Shown in pieces: positions 25,334-34,319 of a stretch of DNA of 64,000 nt. A program made the translations under genes and the position numbers. The DNA is from Bacillota bacterium (GTDB lineage Bacteria > Bacillota > Clostridia > Lachnospirales > Lachnospiraceae). How positions within the stretch are numbered: position 1 is the stretch's first letter; every line of letters begins with the position of its first letter. Below the pieces are notes generated by a model that did not search any database, was not told where the DNA came from, and saw only the letters and a program-made list of their open reading frames with translations. The stretch lies in contig JAEZGY010000048.1 in assembly GCA_023416695.1 (NCBI GenBank), positions 1 through 64,000 on the forward strand, written 5' to 3'.

Positions 25334-25958
25334 TAAAGGTGTTTTGACAGTGGTTTCAGGGTTTTCCGGCGCAGGTAAGGGAACTTTAATGAAGGCACTG
25401 TTAAATAAATATGAGTATCAACTTTCTATTTCTGCTACTACAAGAGCTCCTCGAGAAGGAGAAGTGAATGGTAGAGAGTATTTCTTTTTGACAAGAGATG
25501 CATTTGAGAGTATGATAGAGAACAACCAGTTAATTGAATGGGCTGAATATGTAGGGAACTACTATGGAACTCCTAAGGCATATGTAGAAGAACAATTAGA
25601 GTTAGGTAAGGATGTCATTCTTGAAATCGAGATCCAAGGTGCTATAAAGGTTAAGGAACTGTTTCCGGATGCCTTATTATTGTTTATTACGCCTCCAAGT
25701 ATCATGGAGCTTAAAAATCGCTTGATTGGACGAGGAACCGAGTCTATAGAGGTGATTAATCAAAGGCTTTATCGAGCGTATGAGGAAGCTAGCTATATGT
25801 CTCAGTATGAATATCTAGTAATCAATGACGTACTAGAGGAATGTGTGGAGCACACACATCAGCTAATTCAGCAACAACATTTAAAGGTAGAGAAAAACAA
25901 AGTATTTATAGAAGCAATAACAGCAGAATTAAAAGCTATGAAGGAAGGAGCATTTTAA
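25326..25958 (+). CDS. gmk: Guanylate kinase
   Basis: 210 residues. The P-loop is FSGAGKGT, followed by the GMP-binding stretch SATTRAPREGEVNGREYFF and the lid region IGRGTES. It makes GDP from GMP and ATP. It overlaps remA by 8 bp and is 1 bp from rpoZ, so the three are coupled. Length is typical. Confidence 0.97.
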   Translation: MSNKGVLTVVSGFSGAGKGTLMKALLNKYEYQLSISATTRAPREGEVNGREYFFLTRDAFESMIENNQLIEWAEYVGNYYGTPKAYVEEQLELGKDVILEIEIQGAIKVKELFPDALLLFITPPSIMELKNRLIGRGTESIEVINQRLYRAYEEASYMSQYEYLVINDVLEECVEHTHQLIQQQHLKVEKNKVFIEAITAELKAMKEGAF

Positions 25959-25959
25959 T

Positions 25960-26199
25960 ATGTTACACCCATCTTATACAGATTTAATGGCAGTAGTGAA
26001 TAGTGAGGTTGAGCCAGGAGAACAACCTGTAGTTAACAGTAGATATTCTATTGTTTTAGCAACAGCTAAGAGAGCAAGACAAATTATCGATGGTGCAGAA
26101 CCAATGGTTGATGCCAAATGTCCAAAGCCATTATCAATTGCAATCGACGAATTATATCAAAGTGATGTTAAGATTGTAAATGATGAAGAAGAAAAATAA
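25960..26199 (+). CDS. rpoZ: RNA polymerase omega subunit
   Basis: 79 residues. The conserved SRYSIVLATAKRARQI motif near residues 28-43 identifies omega, which binds the beta' subunit and helps assembly of RNA polymerase. It follows gmk directly, as in most Firmicutes. The usual next genes, coaBC and priA, are not here; two signal peptidase genes follow a weak hairpin instead. Confidence 0.95.
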   Translation: MLHPSYTDLMAVVNSEVEPGEQPVVNSRYSIVLATAKRARQIIDGAEPMVDAKCPKPLSIAIDELYQSDVKIVNDEEEK

Positions 26200-26216
26200 A
26201 TACTAAGTTTAGGAGG

Positions 26217-26244
26217 GCACTTTCGTTATTTACGAAGGTGCTTT
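26217..26244 (+). terminator. Hairpin after rpoZ
   Basis: GCACTTTCG (26217-26225) pairs with CGAAGGTGC (26233-26241), followed by only three T. It is probably a partial terminator that lets some transcripts run into the signal peptidase genes. Confidence 0.6.
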
Positions 26245-26266
26245 CATGATACAGGGAGATATGTAG

Positions 26267-26821
26267 ATGAATGAACAAGAGGGAAGCGTAAAAAGGAAAG
26301 AACGTGGATGGTTAAGTCTAATAATCTATGTTATAATAGCACTTTTCATAGCTATAGTAATTAGAACCTTTTTGATTCAGAATGTTCAGGTAGAGGGTCC
26401 TTCTATGCAAGATACGCTACATACGGATGATGGGCTGTTGGTGGAAAAAGTAAGTTATCGCTTGCATGGACCAAGATTATATGACATTATTGTATTTAGA
26501 GCGTATGAAGGAAATAAAGATACTTATTATATAAAACGAGTGATTGGTACACCTGGAGATTTTGTTGAGATCAAAGAAGGTCAGGTGTTTATCAATGGAA
26601 GTGCCTTAGATGATCCGCAGGGGGAAGAGTATCTATATGATGCGGGCATAGCTAAAGATGGTATACTTCTTGGTGAGGACGAGTACTTTGTATTAGGAGA
26701 TAATAGATATCGAAGTACAGACAGTCGTTCTAGTGCTGTGGGTTTAGTTAAGAAAGATTCTATTATAGGTAGAGCTTTTTTTCGTATCTGGCCGTTAAAT
26801 AAAATAGGAGTAATTGATTAG
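26267..26821 (+). CDS. lepB: Type I signal peptidase (first of two)
   Basis: 184 residues. One N-terminal membrane helix (about 15-35) is followed by box B with the catalytic Ser46 (GPSMQDTL), box D with Lys90 (YYIKRVIGTPGD), and box E (GDNRYRSTDSRS). It cleaves signal peptides of exported proteins outside the membrane. The box-B Pro of the usual SMxPTL is Asp here. The second peptidase gene follows 27 bp after the stop. Confidence 0.93.
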   Translation: MNEQEGSVKRKERGWLSLIIYVIIALFIAIVIRTFLIQNVQVEGPSMQDTLHTDDGLLVEKVSYRLHGPRLYDIIVFRAYEGNKDTYYIKRVIGTPGDFVEIKEGQVFINGSALDDPQGEEYLYDAGIAKDGILLGEDEYFVLGDNRYRSTDSRSSAVGLVKKDSIIGRAFFRIWPLNKIGVID

Positions 26822-26848
26822 AGAAGTTTATTGGGAGGTTATTGTAAC

Positions 26849-27508
26849 ATGGACTACGAAAAGTCAGAAAGTGAGATAAATGGACAAGGCAATGGGGATG
26901 ATTTTGATAGGGAGGAAGTAGAACTTAATCCCGATGACTTAGAGCCTATCATTATCAATGAGCCTGAGAAAAAGAAATCATTGTTAAGAGAGCTCTTATC
27001 CACTGCGATTTATATTGTGGCAGCCTTATGTTTAGCACTACTACTTAATCGTTTTGTCATACAAAAGGTGGAGGTTTCTATGGAATCCATGTATGATACA
27101 CTTGTTGAAGGAGATCAGCTGTTTGTGGAGAAGGTATCAAATTATTTTTCTAACCCAGACAGATTTGATATTGTAGTGTTTGAAGCTCCCGATGGAAGTC
27201 AACTTGACAATGGGAAATACTGGATTAAACGTGTTATTGGGTTACCAGGAGATACTATCCAGATGACCGAAGACGGAGTATATATTAATGGAACTAAGCT
27301 TTTAGAAGACTATGTGGATGGTGATATGGGTGATCCTGGTATCATAGAGGAACCATTAACCTTAGGAGAGGATGAATACTTCCTTATGGGTGATAACCGA
27401 GCAGTTAGTCAGGATTGTAGAATTATTGGACCTGTGTCTAAAGAAACCATGATGGGTAGAGTGTGTCTGAGAATCTGGCCACTTAGTCGATTTGGTACAG
27501 TGGATTAG
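26849..27508 (+). CDS. lepB: Type I signal peptidase with acidic N-terminal extension
   Basis: 219 residues. An acidic cytoplasmic tail of about 40 residues (rich in Asp and Glu) is followed by Lys and one membrane helix (about 50-68), box B with Ser80 (ESMYDTL), box D with Lys127 (YWIKRVIGLPGD) and box E (GDNRAVSQDCR). As in its neighbour, the usual box-B Pro is Asp. The ATG at 26849 is chosen because GGGAGG ends 10 nt upstream; an in-frame TTG at 26831 overlaps that site. The tail could mark partner binding. A strong terminator follows. Confidence 0.92.
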   Translation: MDYEKSESEINGQGNGDDFDREEVELNPDDLEPIIINEPEKKKSLLRELLSTAIYIVAALCLALLLNRFVIQKVEVSMESMYDTLVEGDQLFVEKVSNYFSNPDRFDIVVFEAPDGSQLDNGKYWIKRVIGLPGDTIQMTEDGVYINGTKLLEDYVDGDMGDPGIIEEPLTLGEDEYFLMGDNRAVSQDCRIIGPVSKETMMGRVCLRIWPLSRFGTVD

Positions 27509-27520
27509 AATATGTATCAG

Positions 27521-27573
27521 AAAGAGTTGTCGCATTAGCTGTATTTATATAGCTAGTACGACAACTCTTTTCT
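27521..27573. terminator. Terminator between lepB and the ABC-F gene
   Basis: A perfect 12-bp stem (27521-27532 with 27559-27570) with inner AGCT pairing is followed by TTTTCT. It separates the convergent signal peptidase and ABC-F genes and may serve both. Confidence 0.8.
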
Positions 27574-29128
27574 ATAATAATTTAGTTGTCCATTTAGAAC
27601 AATCCCAAACGTCAGTGGCAAGATCCTCGTAGAATTCTGGTTCATGGCAAATTAAAAGGATACTACCTTTGTATTCCTTTAGAGCTCTTTTTAGCTCTTC
27701 TTTGGCATCTACGTCCAAATGGTTTGTTGGCTCATCTAGTAGTAGGATATTGGTTTCTCTATTGATTAATTTACATAAGCGAACTTTAGCCTGCTCACCA
27801 CCACTTAACACACGAACTTGACTTTCAATATGTTTGGTGGTTAGTCCACATTTTGCTAATGCAGATCGTACTTCATATTGAGTGTAGCCTGGAAATTCGG
27901 TCCAAAGCTCTTCAATACAGGTGTTGTTCTTGGCTCCTGTCATTTCTTGTTCAAAGTACCCCTTGTATAAATAGTCTCCTAAGTGTACCTTACCACTTAA
28001 TGGTGGAAGTATACCTAAGATACTTTTTAATAGAGTAGTTTTTCCGATTCCGTTGGCGCCTGTTAATACAACTTTTTGCCCTCTTTCCATGGTGAGGTTT
28101 AAAGGTTTTGATAATGGTTCATCATAACCAATCACTAGGTTTTCGGTCTGGAAGATATAACGTCCTGCAGCACGAGCCTCTTTGAATTTAAATTCAGGCT
28201 TTGGACGTTCCCCTGCTAGCTCTATCACATCCATTTTGTCTAATTTTTTCTGACGGCTCATGGCCATGTTTCGTGTGGATACTCTTGCTTTGTTTCTTGC
28301 AACAAAATCTTTTAATTCACTGATTTCCTGCTGTTGACGTTTATAGGCTGCTTCAAGCTGTGATTTTTTCATTGCATAGACTTCTTGAAATTTATCATAA
28401 TCTCCAACATAGCGATTTAATTCTTGATTTTCCATATGATAAATTAGGTTGATTACACTATTTAAAAATGGGATATCATGAGAAATCAGAATAAAGGCAT
28501 TCTCGTATTCCTGTAAATAACGCTTTAACCATTCAATATGTTCCACGTCTAAGTAATTGGTAGGCTCATCTAATAATAAGATATCTGGTTTTTGCAGCAA
28601 TAGCTTTGCAAGAAGTACCTTGGTACGTTGTCCGCCACTTAAATCTGAAACATCACGGTCAAGGCCTAAATCTAGTAACCCTAAGGCTCTAGCAACTTCG
28701 TCTACCTTAGTATCAATAATATAAAAATCATGAGCATCTAGAGTATCTTGTATCTCACTAAATTCCTCCATAATAATACTTAGAGAAGTTTCGTCTGCTT
28801 CAGCCATTTGATTGCATAGCTCATTCATTTTCTGCTCTAAAGTGAATAAATGAGAAAAGGCGGAACGTAAAACGTCTCCGATTGTCATTCCTTTACTTAA
28901 AACAGAATGTTGGTCAAGATATCCGACTTGGACGTTTTTGGCCCACTCTATATTGCCTTCATCTGGCATCAGCTGCCCAGTTACTATATTAAGAAAGGTT
29001 GATTTTCCTTCTCCATTGGCACCTATTAAACCGATATGTTCTCCTTTTAAAAGGCGAAAGCTAACGTCATGGAAGATAGCACGATCTCCAAAACCATGGC
29101 TTAAGTTGGTAACATTAAGTATACTCAT
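27572..29128 (-). CDS. ABC-F family ribosome-associated ATPase
   Basis: 518 residues with two ABC domains and no membrane segments. Walker A is GANGEGKS and GANGIGKT, the signature is LSGGQRTK and LSGGEQAK, and both Walker B motifs read LLLDEPTN. A charged interdomain linker (about 240-305) is the P-site tRNA interaction motif of ABC-F proteins. Length and layout resemble YbiT/YkpA-type translation factors. An antibiotic-resistance role cannot be excluded but nothing points to it. AAAGGAG precedes the ATG. Confidence 0.92.
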   Translation of the reverse strand: MSILNVTNLSHGFGDRAIFHDVSFRLLKGEHIGLIGANGEGKSTFLNIVTGQLMPDEGNIEWAKNVQVGYLDQHSVLSKGMTIGDVLRSAFSHLFTLEQKMNELCNQMAEADETSLSIIMEEFSEIQDTLDAHDFYIIDTKVDEVARALGLLDLGLDRDVSDLSGGQRTKVLLAKLLLQKPDILLLDEPTNYLDVEHIEWLKRYLQEYENAFILISHDIPFLNSVINLIYHMENQELNRYVGDYDKFQEVYAMKKSQLEAAYKRQQQEISELKDFVARNKARVSTRNMAMSRQKKLDKMDVIELAGERPKPEFKFKEARAAGRYIFQTENLVIGYDEPLSKPLNLTMERGQKVVLTGANGIGKTTLLKSILGILPPLSGKVHLGDYLYKGYFEQEMTGAKNNTCIEELWTEFPGYTQYEVRSALAKCGLTTKHIESQVRVLSGGEQAKVRLCKLINRETNILLLDEPTNHLDVDAKEELKRALKEYKGSILLICHEPEFYEDLATDVWDCSKWTTKLL

Positions 29129-29195
29129 TACAAAACTCCTTTAACTAGTCGTTTTTCTATTATTTAAACGAACTGTATTTTCGCAAGTACGCTCT

Positions 29196-29224
29196 ATTTT
29201 ACACGAAATCAATAAAACTGACAA
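29196..29224 (-). promoter_or_regulatory. Sigma-A type promoter of the ABC-F gene
   Basis: Read leftwards: TTGTCA (29219-29224), 17 bp, TAAAAT (29196-29201). The predicted leader is only about 60 nt and holds no clear attenuator hairpin. Confidence 0.6.
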
Positions 29225-29283
29225 GAGAATTTCATTAGAGAAAATGCATTTTCTTTCCAGATGGTTTTGATGGATAGAAGTAA

Positions 29284-29317
29284 TAAAAAAGGGCTTGTCA
29301 AATTTACTTGACAGCCC
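29284..29317 (-). terminator. Intrinsic terminator of the small protein gene
   Basis: Read leftwards: GGGCTGTCAA (29308-29317) pairs with TTGACAAGCCC (29291-29301) with one bulged base, then seven T. It lies 10 bp after the stop of the 62-residue gene. Confidence 0.85.
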
Positions 29318-29327
29318 ATTTATTTCT

Positions 29328-29516
29328 CTACGGGCAGTTCGGATCTACCCTTTCATATATATTTTTATAATTCCCATATTCCGCTTCTGAGTAAATATTA
29401 TCTGCCATGGAGCTAGTAGGGATACTGTACAAATTCTCGTAATAGTCACAGGTACTTTTATCAATATTTACACTTAAAGCATTAAAGTCTTGTTCGTTAT
29501 GCTTATATTCTTCCAT
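29328..29516 (-). CDS. Small acidic Tyr-rich protein, unknown
   Basis: 62 residues, with eight Tyr and many Asp, Glu and Asn (for example DYYENLYS and EAEYGNYKNIYERV), ending in CP. It has no signal peptide or membrane segment. I do not recognise it. It is supported as a real gene by a perfect AGGAGG site 7 nt before the ATG, an intrinsic terminator right behind, and space around it on both sides. Tyr-rich small acidic proteins are often spore-associated in clostridia, but this is a guess. Confidence 0.7.
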   Translation of the reverse strand: MEEYKHNEQDFNALSVNIDKSTCDYYENLYSIPTSSMADNIYSEAEYGNYKNIYERVDPNCP

Positions 29517-29597
29517 AGATGCGTCCTCCTAACTTGTCTTTCTTATCATTAGGATTCATCTAAGTAGTCTATTTTATACATTGCAATATCTTGCAAA

Positions 29598-30404
29598 TTA
29601 AAGCATAAATTCATTGATTACATGGGCAATTCCGTTATCATCATTGCTTAGTGTAATATAATCAGCGACTTCCTTCACCTTTTGCTGTGCATTGGCCATT
29701 GCAACGCCCATTCCAGCATATTGTATCATGGTAATGTCATTGTAACCATCTCCACAGCTAATCATTTGCTCTTTAGACAGGTGTAGAGTATCAAGAAGCT
29801 TACTAAGAGATTCCGCCTTATCAACATGCAGTGGAACAACTTCAAGAAAATAAGGTTCGGATCGAAAGATATTTAGTCTTCCTTTAAAACGCTCCTTCAT
29901 CTTTAATTCGACTTTGGCAAGGTGATCTGGGTCACCAGTCATCAGACATTTGTTAACGTCAAAGGTAACATAGTTTAAGAAATTTGGAATTACTTCATAA
30001 GGTAATTTATTAATTTTAGCCTCTTTTATAATATAATCATCCACTTCATTGGCAACTAAAATCTTATCTTCATCATAAGTAATTAAGCCAGTGTTATATT
30101 CTACAGCAGCTTCATATATCTCTGGAAGAAGACTACTAGATACCACTCTTTGATAAATAATTTCATTGGTGGAACAATCAATGATTCGAGCTCCGTTAAA
30201 GCTTAATATATAGCCACCATAGTTACTCATATTAAGCTCCTCTGCCACAGGACGTATCCCTGGTGTAGGACGGCCAGAGGCTAATACCACCTTGTGTCCT
30301 CGTTTTTGAATGTTACGAATTGCTTCATAGGTTTCTTTTGTAATTGTTTTCTCTGAGGTTGTTAGTGTGCCATCAATATCTAAAACTAGAATTTCGTAAG
30401 CCAT
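29598..30404 (-). CDS. Cof-type HAD-IIB phosphatase
   Basis: 268 residues of the Cof/YidA type HAD hydrolases. Motif I is LDIDGTLT (Asp9, Asp11), motif II is LASGRPT, motif III includes the Lys region, and motif IV is CGDGYNDITMI. The C2B cap lies between (about 85-190). Such enzymes dephosphorylate sugar phosphates or flavin phosphates; the substrate is not fixed by sequence. AAAGGAG lies before the ATG. It is divergent from the PLP enzyme gene. Confidence 0.92.
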   Translation of the reverse strand: MAYEILVLDIDGTLTTSEKTITKETYEAIRNIQKRGHKVVLASGRPTPGIRPVAEELNMSNYGGYILSFNGARIIDCSTNEIIYQRVVSSSLLPEIYEAAVEYNTGLITYDEDKILVANEVDDYIIKEAKINKLPYEVIPNFLNYVTFDVNKCLMTGDPDHLAKVELKMKERFKGRLNIFRSEPYFLEVVPLHVDKAESLSKLLDTLHLSKEQMISCGDGYNDITMIQYAGMGVAMANAQQKVKEVADYITLSNDDNGIAHVINEFML

Positions 30405-30536
30405 TGTTGAACTCCTTTGTTAAAATCTTTACTTATCTTATCTGTTTCATCAAGTTTTGTCTAGTATTTGGTGAAAAAAGGTCTAGTGGCAGCACTTTTT
30501 GCATAGTTTGTAGTATTTTATGCAACTTCTCTTCAG

Positions 30537-30565
30537 TTGACACTATATGTAGGTTTCACTATAAT
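30537..30565 (+). promoter_or_regulatory. Consensus sigma-A promoter of the PLP enzyme-dapF operon
   Basis: TTGACA (30537-30542) and TATAAT (30560-30565) are both perfect and 17 bp apart, so this should be one of the strongest promoters here. The leader of about 70 nt shows no SAM riboswitch or T-box. Confidence 0.8.
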
Positions 30566-30640
30566 AATAGTAAAGTGTAAATTTAATACTTTAGTTAGGT
30601 ATATATAGAATATAATACAAAATAATAATTTACGAGGTGG

Positions 30641-31831
30641 ATGATGAAAAACTTTAGTAATTATAACGATTATAGTAGAAAAGAAGATTTAAAATTTGAG
30701 TCTAAGGCAGTGCATGGAGCTTTAGGTCATGATCCTATGACAGGAGCAGTTAGCTTTCCTATCTTTCAAACTTCTACATTTCGTCATAAAGGATTAGGAG
30801 AATCTACAGGTTATGATTACTCCCGTTTACAAAATCCTACTAGACAAGAGCTTGAAAGAACAATGGCAATTCTTGAGGAAGGGTTAGAGGGATTTGCATT
30901 ATCTAGTGGACAAGCTGCCAATATGGCTTTGTTTACCATTTTAAATCCTGGTGATCATGTACTATTATCTGACGATATCTATGGTGGTACTTACCGTATT
31001 GGAGAAGACATTTTTACTAAATACGGCTGTACCTTCACTTATGTAGATATGAGCAATTTGGAAGAAGTAAAGGCACATCTTACTGACAAGACAAGAATGT
31101 TATTTATAGAAACTCCAACCAATCCGATGATGAAGGTAGCAGATATCAGCGAATTAAGTAAGCTTGCTAAGTCAGTAGGAGCGCTTACTGTAGTTGACAA
31201 TACCTTCTTAACTCCATATTTCCAAAAGCCACTTACACTAGGCGCGGATGCAGTTGTACACAGTGGTACGAAGTTTATAGGCGGTCACAATGATACCATT
31301 GCGGGAATCGTAGTGGTAAATACACAGGAGCTAGCAGATCACATGAGACTTCAGTTAAAATCTCATGGTAACGGACTTGCACCACTAGACTCTTGGTTAT
31401 TACTTCGTGGCATCAAGACGCTTCCACTTCGTATGGATCGTCACAATGAAAATGCGATCAAGGTAGCAGAGTGGCTAAGAACGCAACCAAAGGTAACAAA
31501 GGTATTCTTTGTAGGCTTTGAAGACCATAAGGATTATGCCATTACTAAGAAACAGACTACTGGTTTTGGCGGAATGATTTCCTTTAATGTAGATAGTTTT
31601 GAGACGGTAGAAAAGGTACTTCGTGAAGTAGACATGATTATGTTTGCAGAGAGCTTAGGTGGCCCTGAGACTTTAATTACGTACCCTAGAACACAGACTC
31701 ACGAGTCATTGAAGGAAGAAACTAGACAAAAGCTTGGTATTACAGAAACCTTCTTGAGATTATCAGTAGGGCTTGAAAATGTGGATGATATTATAGGTGA
31801 TCTAGATCGTGCCCTTAATGGAGGCAACTAG
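30641..31831 (+). CDS. Cystathionine gamma-synthase/lyase family PLP enzyme
   Basis: 396 residues of the Cys/Met metabolism PLP family. The PLP lysine is Lys211 in HSGTKFIGGHND. Other family motifs are SSGQAANMA, ETPTNPMMKVADI, VVDNTFLTPYFQKPL and the C-terminal RLSVGLENVDDII. It could be cystathionine gamma-synthase, cystathionine beta-lyase, methionine gamma-lyase or O-acetylhomoserine sulfhydrylase; sequence by eye does not decide. It shares a strong promoter with dapF, which begins 1 bp after its stop. Confidence 0.9.
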   Translation: MMKNFSNYNDYSRKEDLKFESKAVHGALGHDPMTGAVSFPIFQTSTFRHKGLGESTGYDYSRLQNPTRQELERTMAILEEGLEGFALSSGQAANMALFTILNPGDHVLLSDDIYGGTYRIGEDIFTKYGCTFTYVDMSNLEEVKAHLTDKTRMLFIETPTNPMMKVADISELSKLAKSVGALTVVDNTFLTPYFQKPLTLGADAVVHSGTKFIGGHNDTIAGIVVVNTQELADHMRLQLKSHGNGLAPLDSWLLLRGIKTLPLRMDRHNENAIKVAEWLRTQPKVTKVFFVGFEDHKDYAITKKQTTGFGGMISFNVDSFETVEKVLREVDMIMFAESLGGPETLITYPRTQTHESLKEETRQKLGITETFLRLSVGLENVDDIIGDLDRALNGGN

Positions 31832-31832
31832 G

Positions 31833-32684
31833 ATGAAAATTAAATTTACTAAGATGCAAGCCTTCGGTAATGATTATGTATACATTGATGCAATTCATCA
31901 AGAACTACCGGATGTGAATAAACTGGCTAGATTTGTTAGTGATCGTCATTTTGCAATTGGTTCCGATGGGATGGTGCTAATCTGTCCTTCTACTATTGCA
32001 GATTTTAAAATGAGAATGTTTAATCCAGATGGAACAGAAGGCGAAATGTGTGGCAATGCTCTTCGAAGCGTAGGGAAATATGTCTATGACCATCAGCTGA
32101 CGGATAAAACTTATCTTACCATCGAAACTTTAGGTGGAATTCAGAAACTTTGGCTTACAGTGGAGGATGGTAAGGCTGTGAATATTCGTGCTGATATTGG
32201 AGAGCCAAGACTAGATACTAAGGTGATTCCAGTAAATACCCCACTTACCCAGTTTGTCAACCAGCCGGTTAAGATTCTGGATGAAACCTTCCATATCACC
32301 TCAATGTCATGGGGCAATCCGCATATAGTAACCTTTGTTGAGGATGTTAGTGATTTTGATGTAGAAGGCTACGGAAAAGCATTGGAGTATTATAGAGAAC
32401 TATTTCCTAATAAGACCAATGTTACCTTTGGTCAATTTGTAAGAAGAGACTACCTAAAGATGAGGGAATGGGAAAGAGGTACTGGAGAGACGATTGGTTG
32501 TGGAACCGGTTGTTGTACAGCTGTAGTGGCCGCTGTTTTACTGGGGATGTGTGATCGTAAGGTAATAGTGGAGCAGATTGGAGGTCCCCTTCTTGTTGAA
32601 TGGGACAAGGAGACCAATCATGTCTTTATGACAGGACCATCTCATACGGTATTTGAAAGCGAAATAGAATACACTGAAAAATAG
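31833..32684 (+). CDS. dapF: Diaminopimelate epimerase
   Basis: 283 residues. The two catalytic cysteines are Cys73 (MCGNALR) and Cys223 (GCGTGCC). It turns LL-DAP into meso-DAP for lysine and peptidoglycan. The start at 31833 follows GGAGG in the end of the PLP enzyme gene and matches the family N-terminus (MKIKFTKMQAFGNDYV); an upstream in-frame start adds eight residues without support. The two DAP-type MurE genes next door use its product. A hairpin follows. Confidence 0.96.
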   Translation: MKIKFTKMQAFGNDYVYIDAIHQELPDVNKLARFVSDRHFAIGSDGMVLICPSTIADFKMRMFNPDGTEGEMCGNALRSVGKYVYDHQLTDKTYLTIETLGGIQKLWLTVEDGKAVNIRADIGEPRLDTKVIPVNTPLTQFVNQPVKILDETFHITSMSWGNPHIVTFVEDVSDFDVEGYGKALEYYRELFPNKTNVTFGQFVRRDYLKMREWERGTGETIGCGTGCCTAVVAAVLLGMCDRKVIVEQIGGPLLVEWDKETNHVFMTGPSHTVFESEIEYTEK

Positions 32685-32693
32685 TAGATTGAG

Positions 32694-32715
32694 AAGCTGG
32701 CTGTTGCCGGCTTTT
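32694..32715 (+). terminator. Hairpin after dapF
   Basis: AAGCTGGC (32694-32701) pairs with GCCGGCTT (32706-32713, one G-U pair) around a 4-nt loop, then TTTT including the stem end. It is moderate in strength. Confidence 0.65.
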
Positions 32716-32809
32716 CGTCGTGTCTAATAACAGACAATTTGGTGTAGAATTTAGAGAAGTAGTATAGAGAGTGCTATAAAAATAGAGATAGAAGGATGGA
32801 TATAAGAAT

Positions 32810-34282
32810 ATGAAACTAAGAGACTTAGTAGGGAACATGGAATACGAATTAATACAAGGGAATTTAGATGTTGAGATTAGTGACGTGATCTATGATTCAA
32901 GAAAGGCAGTAAAGGATGGTATTTTCGTTTGTATTAAGGGAACGGAAAGGGACTCTCATGTATACATGAATGATGTAGTGCAAAAGGGATGTAGTGCTAT
33001 AGTAGTAGAAGAGACAGATCATATCTATCCTGAAGGAGTTACGATACTGAAAACAAACAATAATAGAAGAGCATTATCCTTGTTATCCGCTGCGTATTTT
33101 GGTTATCCTGCTAAGAAGATGACTATGATTGGTTTAACTGGAACAAAAGGAAAAACTACCACCTCTTACATGATTCAGGCTATTTTAACAGCGGCTTCTA
33201 AGAAGGTTGGCGTAATTGGTACCATTGGAGCAGTTATAGATGGACGTAAAGTGAAAACTGCCAATACTACACCAGAAAGCTATGAGTTACAAAAGTTATT
33301 TTACGAAATGGTGGAAAGTGGATGTGAGTACTGTGTAATGGAGGTTTCTTCTCAAGGTCTTAAGATGGACCGTGTGGCGGGAGTTATGTTTGATATCGGT
33401 GTATTTACGAATTTTTCCCCAGACCACATTGGACCAAATGAGCATGCCTCTATGGAAGAATACATGTACTGTAAAAGCCTTTTATTTAAACAATGTAAGA
33501 TTGGTTTAGTGAATGTGGATGATAAGAGTTATAGTGGAATCATTAAAGACCACAGCTGTGAGATTATGACCTTCGCCCTAGAACATGAGGCAGATTTAAA
33601 GGCTAGTAATTTGCAGTTAGTACGTAAACCGGGATATCTTGGTATATCCTTCGATGTAAGAGGAGTGGTAGATGCTACTATTCAGACAGGTATACCAGGA
33701 AAGTTTAGTGTGTATAATTCATTGGTTGCTATCTTCGTATGTAAGGAGCTTAAGATTCCTATCTCCTTTATAAAAGATGCACTTGAGAGCATAAAGGTAC
33801 CAGGAAGAGTAGAGATTGTACCAGTGAAGGATCATTTTACAATCATGATTGATTACGCGCATAATGCTGCTAGTGTAGAAAGTCTTCTTACTACAATAAG
33901 GGAATATGATCCACCTAGAATTGTCTGTGTATATGGTTGTGGTGGAAATCGTTCTAGGCTTCGTCGTTATGACATGGGTGAACTTTGTGGTAAGATGGCC
34001 GATTTATCTATTCTGACCTGTGATAATCCAAGAGACGAATCCATAGAAATGATTAATGAAGATATTAAAGTAGGCCTTAAAAAAGCAAATGGAAAATATA
34101 TTGAGATTGAAGACCGTGTGGAAGCAATTCACTATAGTATGGATCATGCTAAGGATGGAGATATTATCATTTTACTAGGAAAAGGACATGAACAATATCA
34201 AGAAATCAAGGGTGTAAAGCATGCTTATAGTGAAAAGGAAGCCATCGAATCCTATATGAAGGAAAGTTCTTTTCTATCCTAA
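32810..34282 (+). CDS. murE: UDP-MurNAc-tripeptide synthetase MurE, copy 1
   Basis: 490 residues. The N-terminal UDP-MurNAc binding domain (1-~100), the central ATPase domain with P-loop GTKGKTTT (111-118), and a C-terminal domain with DNPRDE at 405-410 are present. DNPR is the motif that selects meso-diaminopimelate. The conserved Lys for carbamylation lies in YCKSLL. It adds meso-DAP to UDP-MurNAc-Ala-Glu. A second murE follows 37 bp later. Its ribosome site is weak (AGAAGGATGG with long spacing). Confidence 0.94.
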   Translation: MKLRDLVGNMEYELIQGNLDVEISDVIYDSRKAVKDGIFVCIKGTERDSHVYMNDVVQKGCSAIVVEETDHIYPEGVTILKTNNNRRALSLLSAAYFGYPAKKMTMIGLTGTKGKTTTSYMIQAILTAASKKVGVIGTIGAVIDGRKVKTANTTPESYELQKLFYEMVESGCEYCVMEVSSQGLKMDRVAGVMFDIGVFTNFSPDHIGPNEHASMEEYMYCKSLLFKQCKIGLVNVDDKSYSGIIKDHSCEIMTFALEHEADLKASNLQLVRKPGYLGISFDVRGVVDATIQTGIPGKFSVYNSLVAIFVCKELKIPISFIKDALESIKVPGRVEIVPVKDHFTIMIDYAHNAASVESLLTTIREYDPPRIVCVYGCGGNRSRLRRYDMGELCGKMADLSILTCDNPRDESIEMINEDIKVGLKKANGKYIEIEDRVEAIHYSMDHAKDGDIIILLGKGHEQYQEIKGVKHAYSEKEAIESYMKESSFLS

Positions 34283-34288
34283 TTTCCA

Positions 34289-34315
34289 ATATACTGTAGT
34301 ATCAGTATATGGGAG
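34289..34315 (+). promoter_or_regulatory. Short hairpin abutting the murE copy 2 ribosome site
   Basis: ATATACTG (34289-34296) pairs with CAGTATAT (34303-34310) around TAGTAT. The GGGAG ribosome site begins at the very next base (34311). The hairpin does not cover the site but could affect ribosome access or mRNA stability between the two murE genes. Confidence 0.4.
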
Positions 34316-34319
34316 TGTG

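Noticed and set aside
30566..30640. Possible SAM riboswitch or T-box before the Cys/Met PLP enzyme
   Set aside because: The leader is only about 70 nt, has no T-box-like sequence, no K-turn pattern and no terminator.
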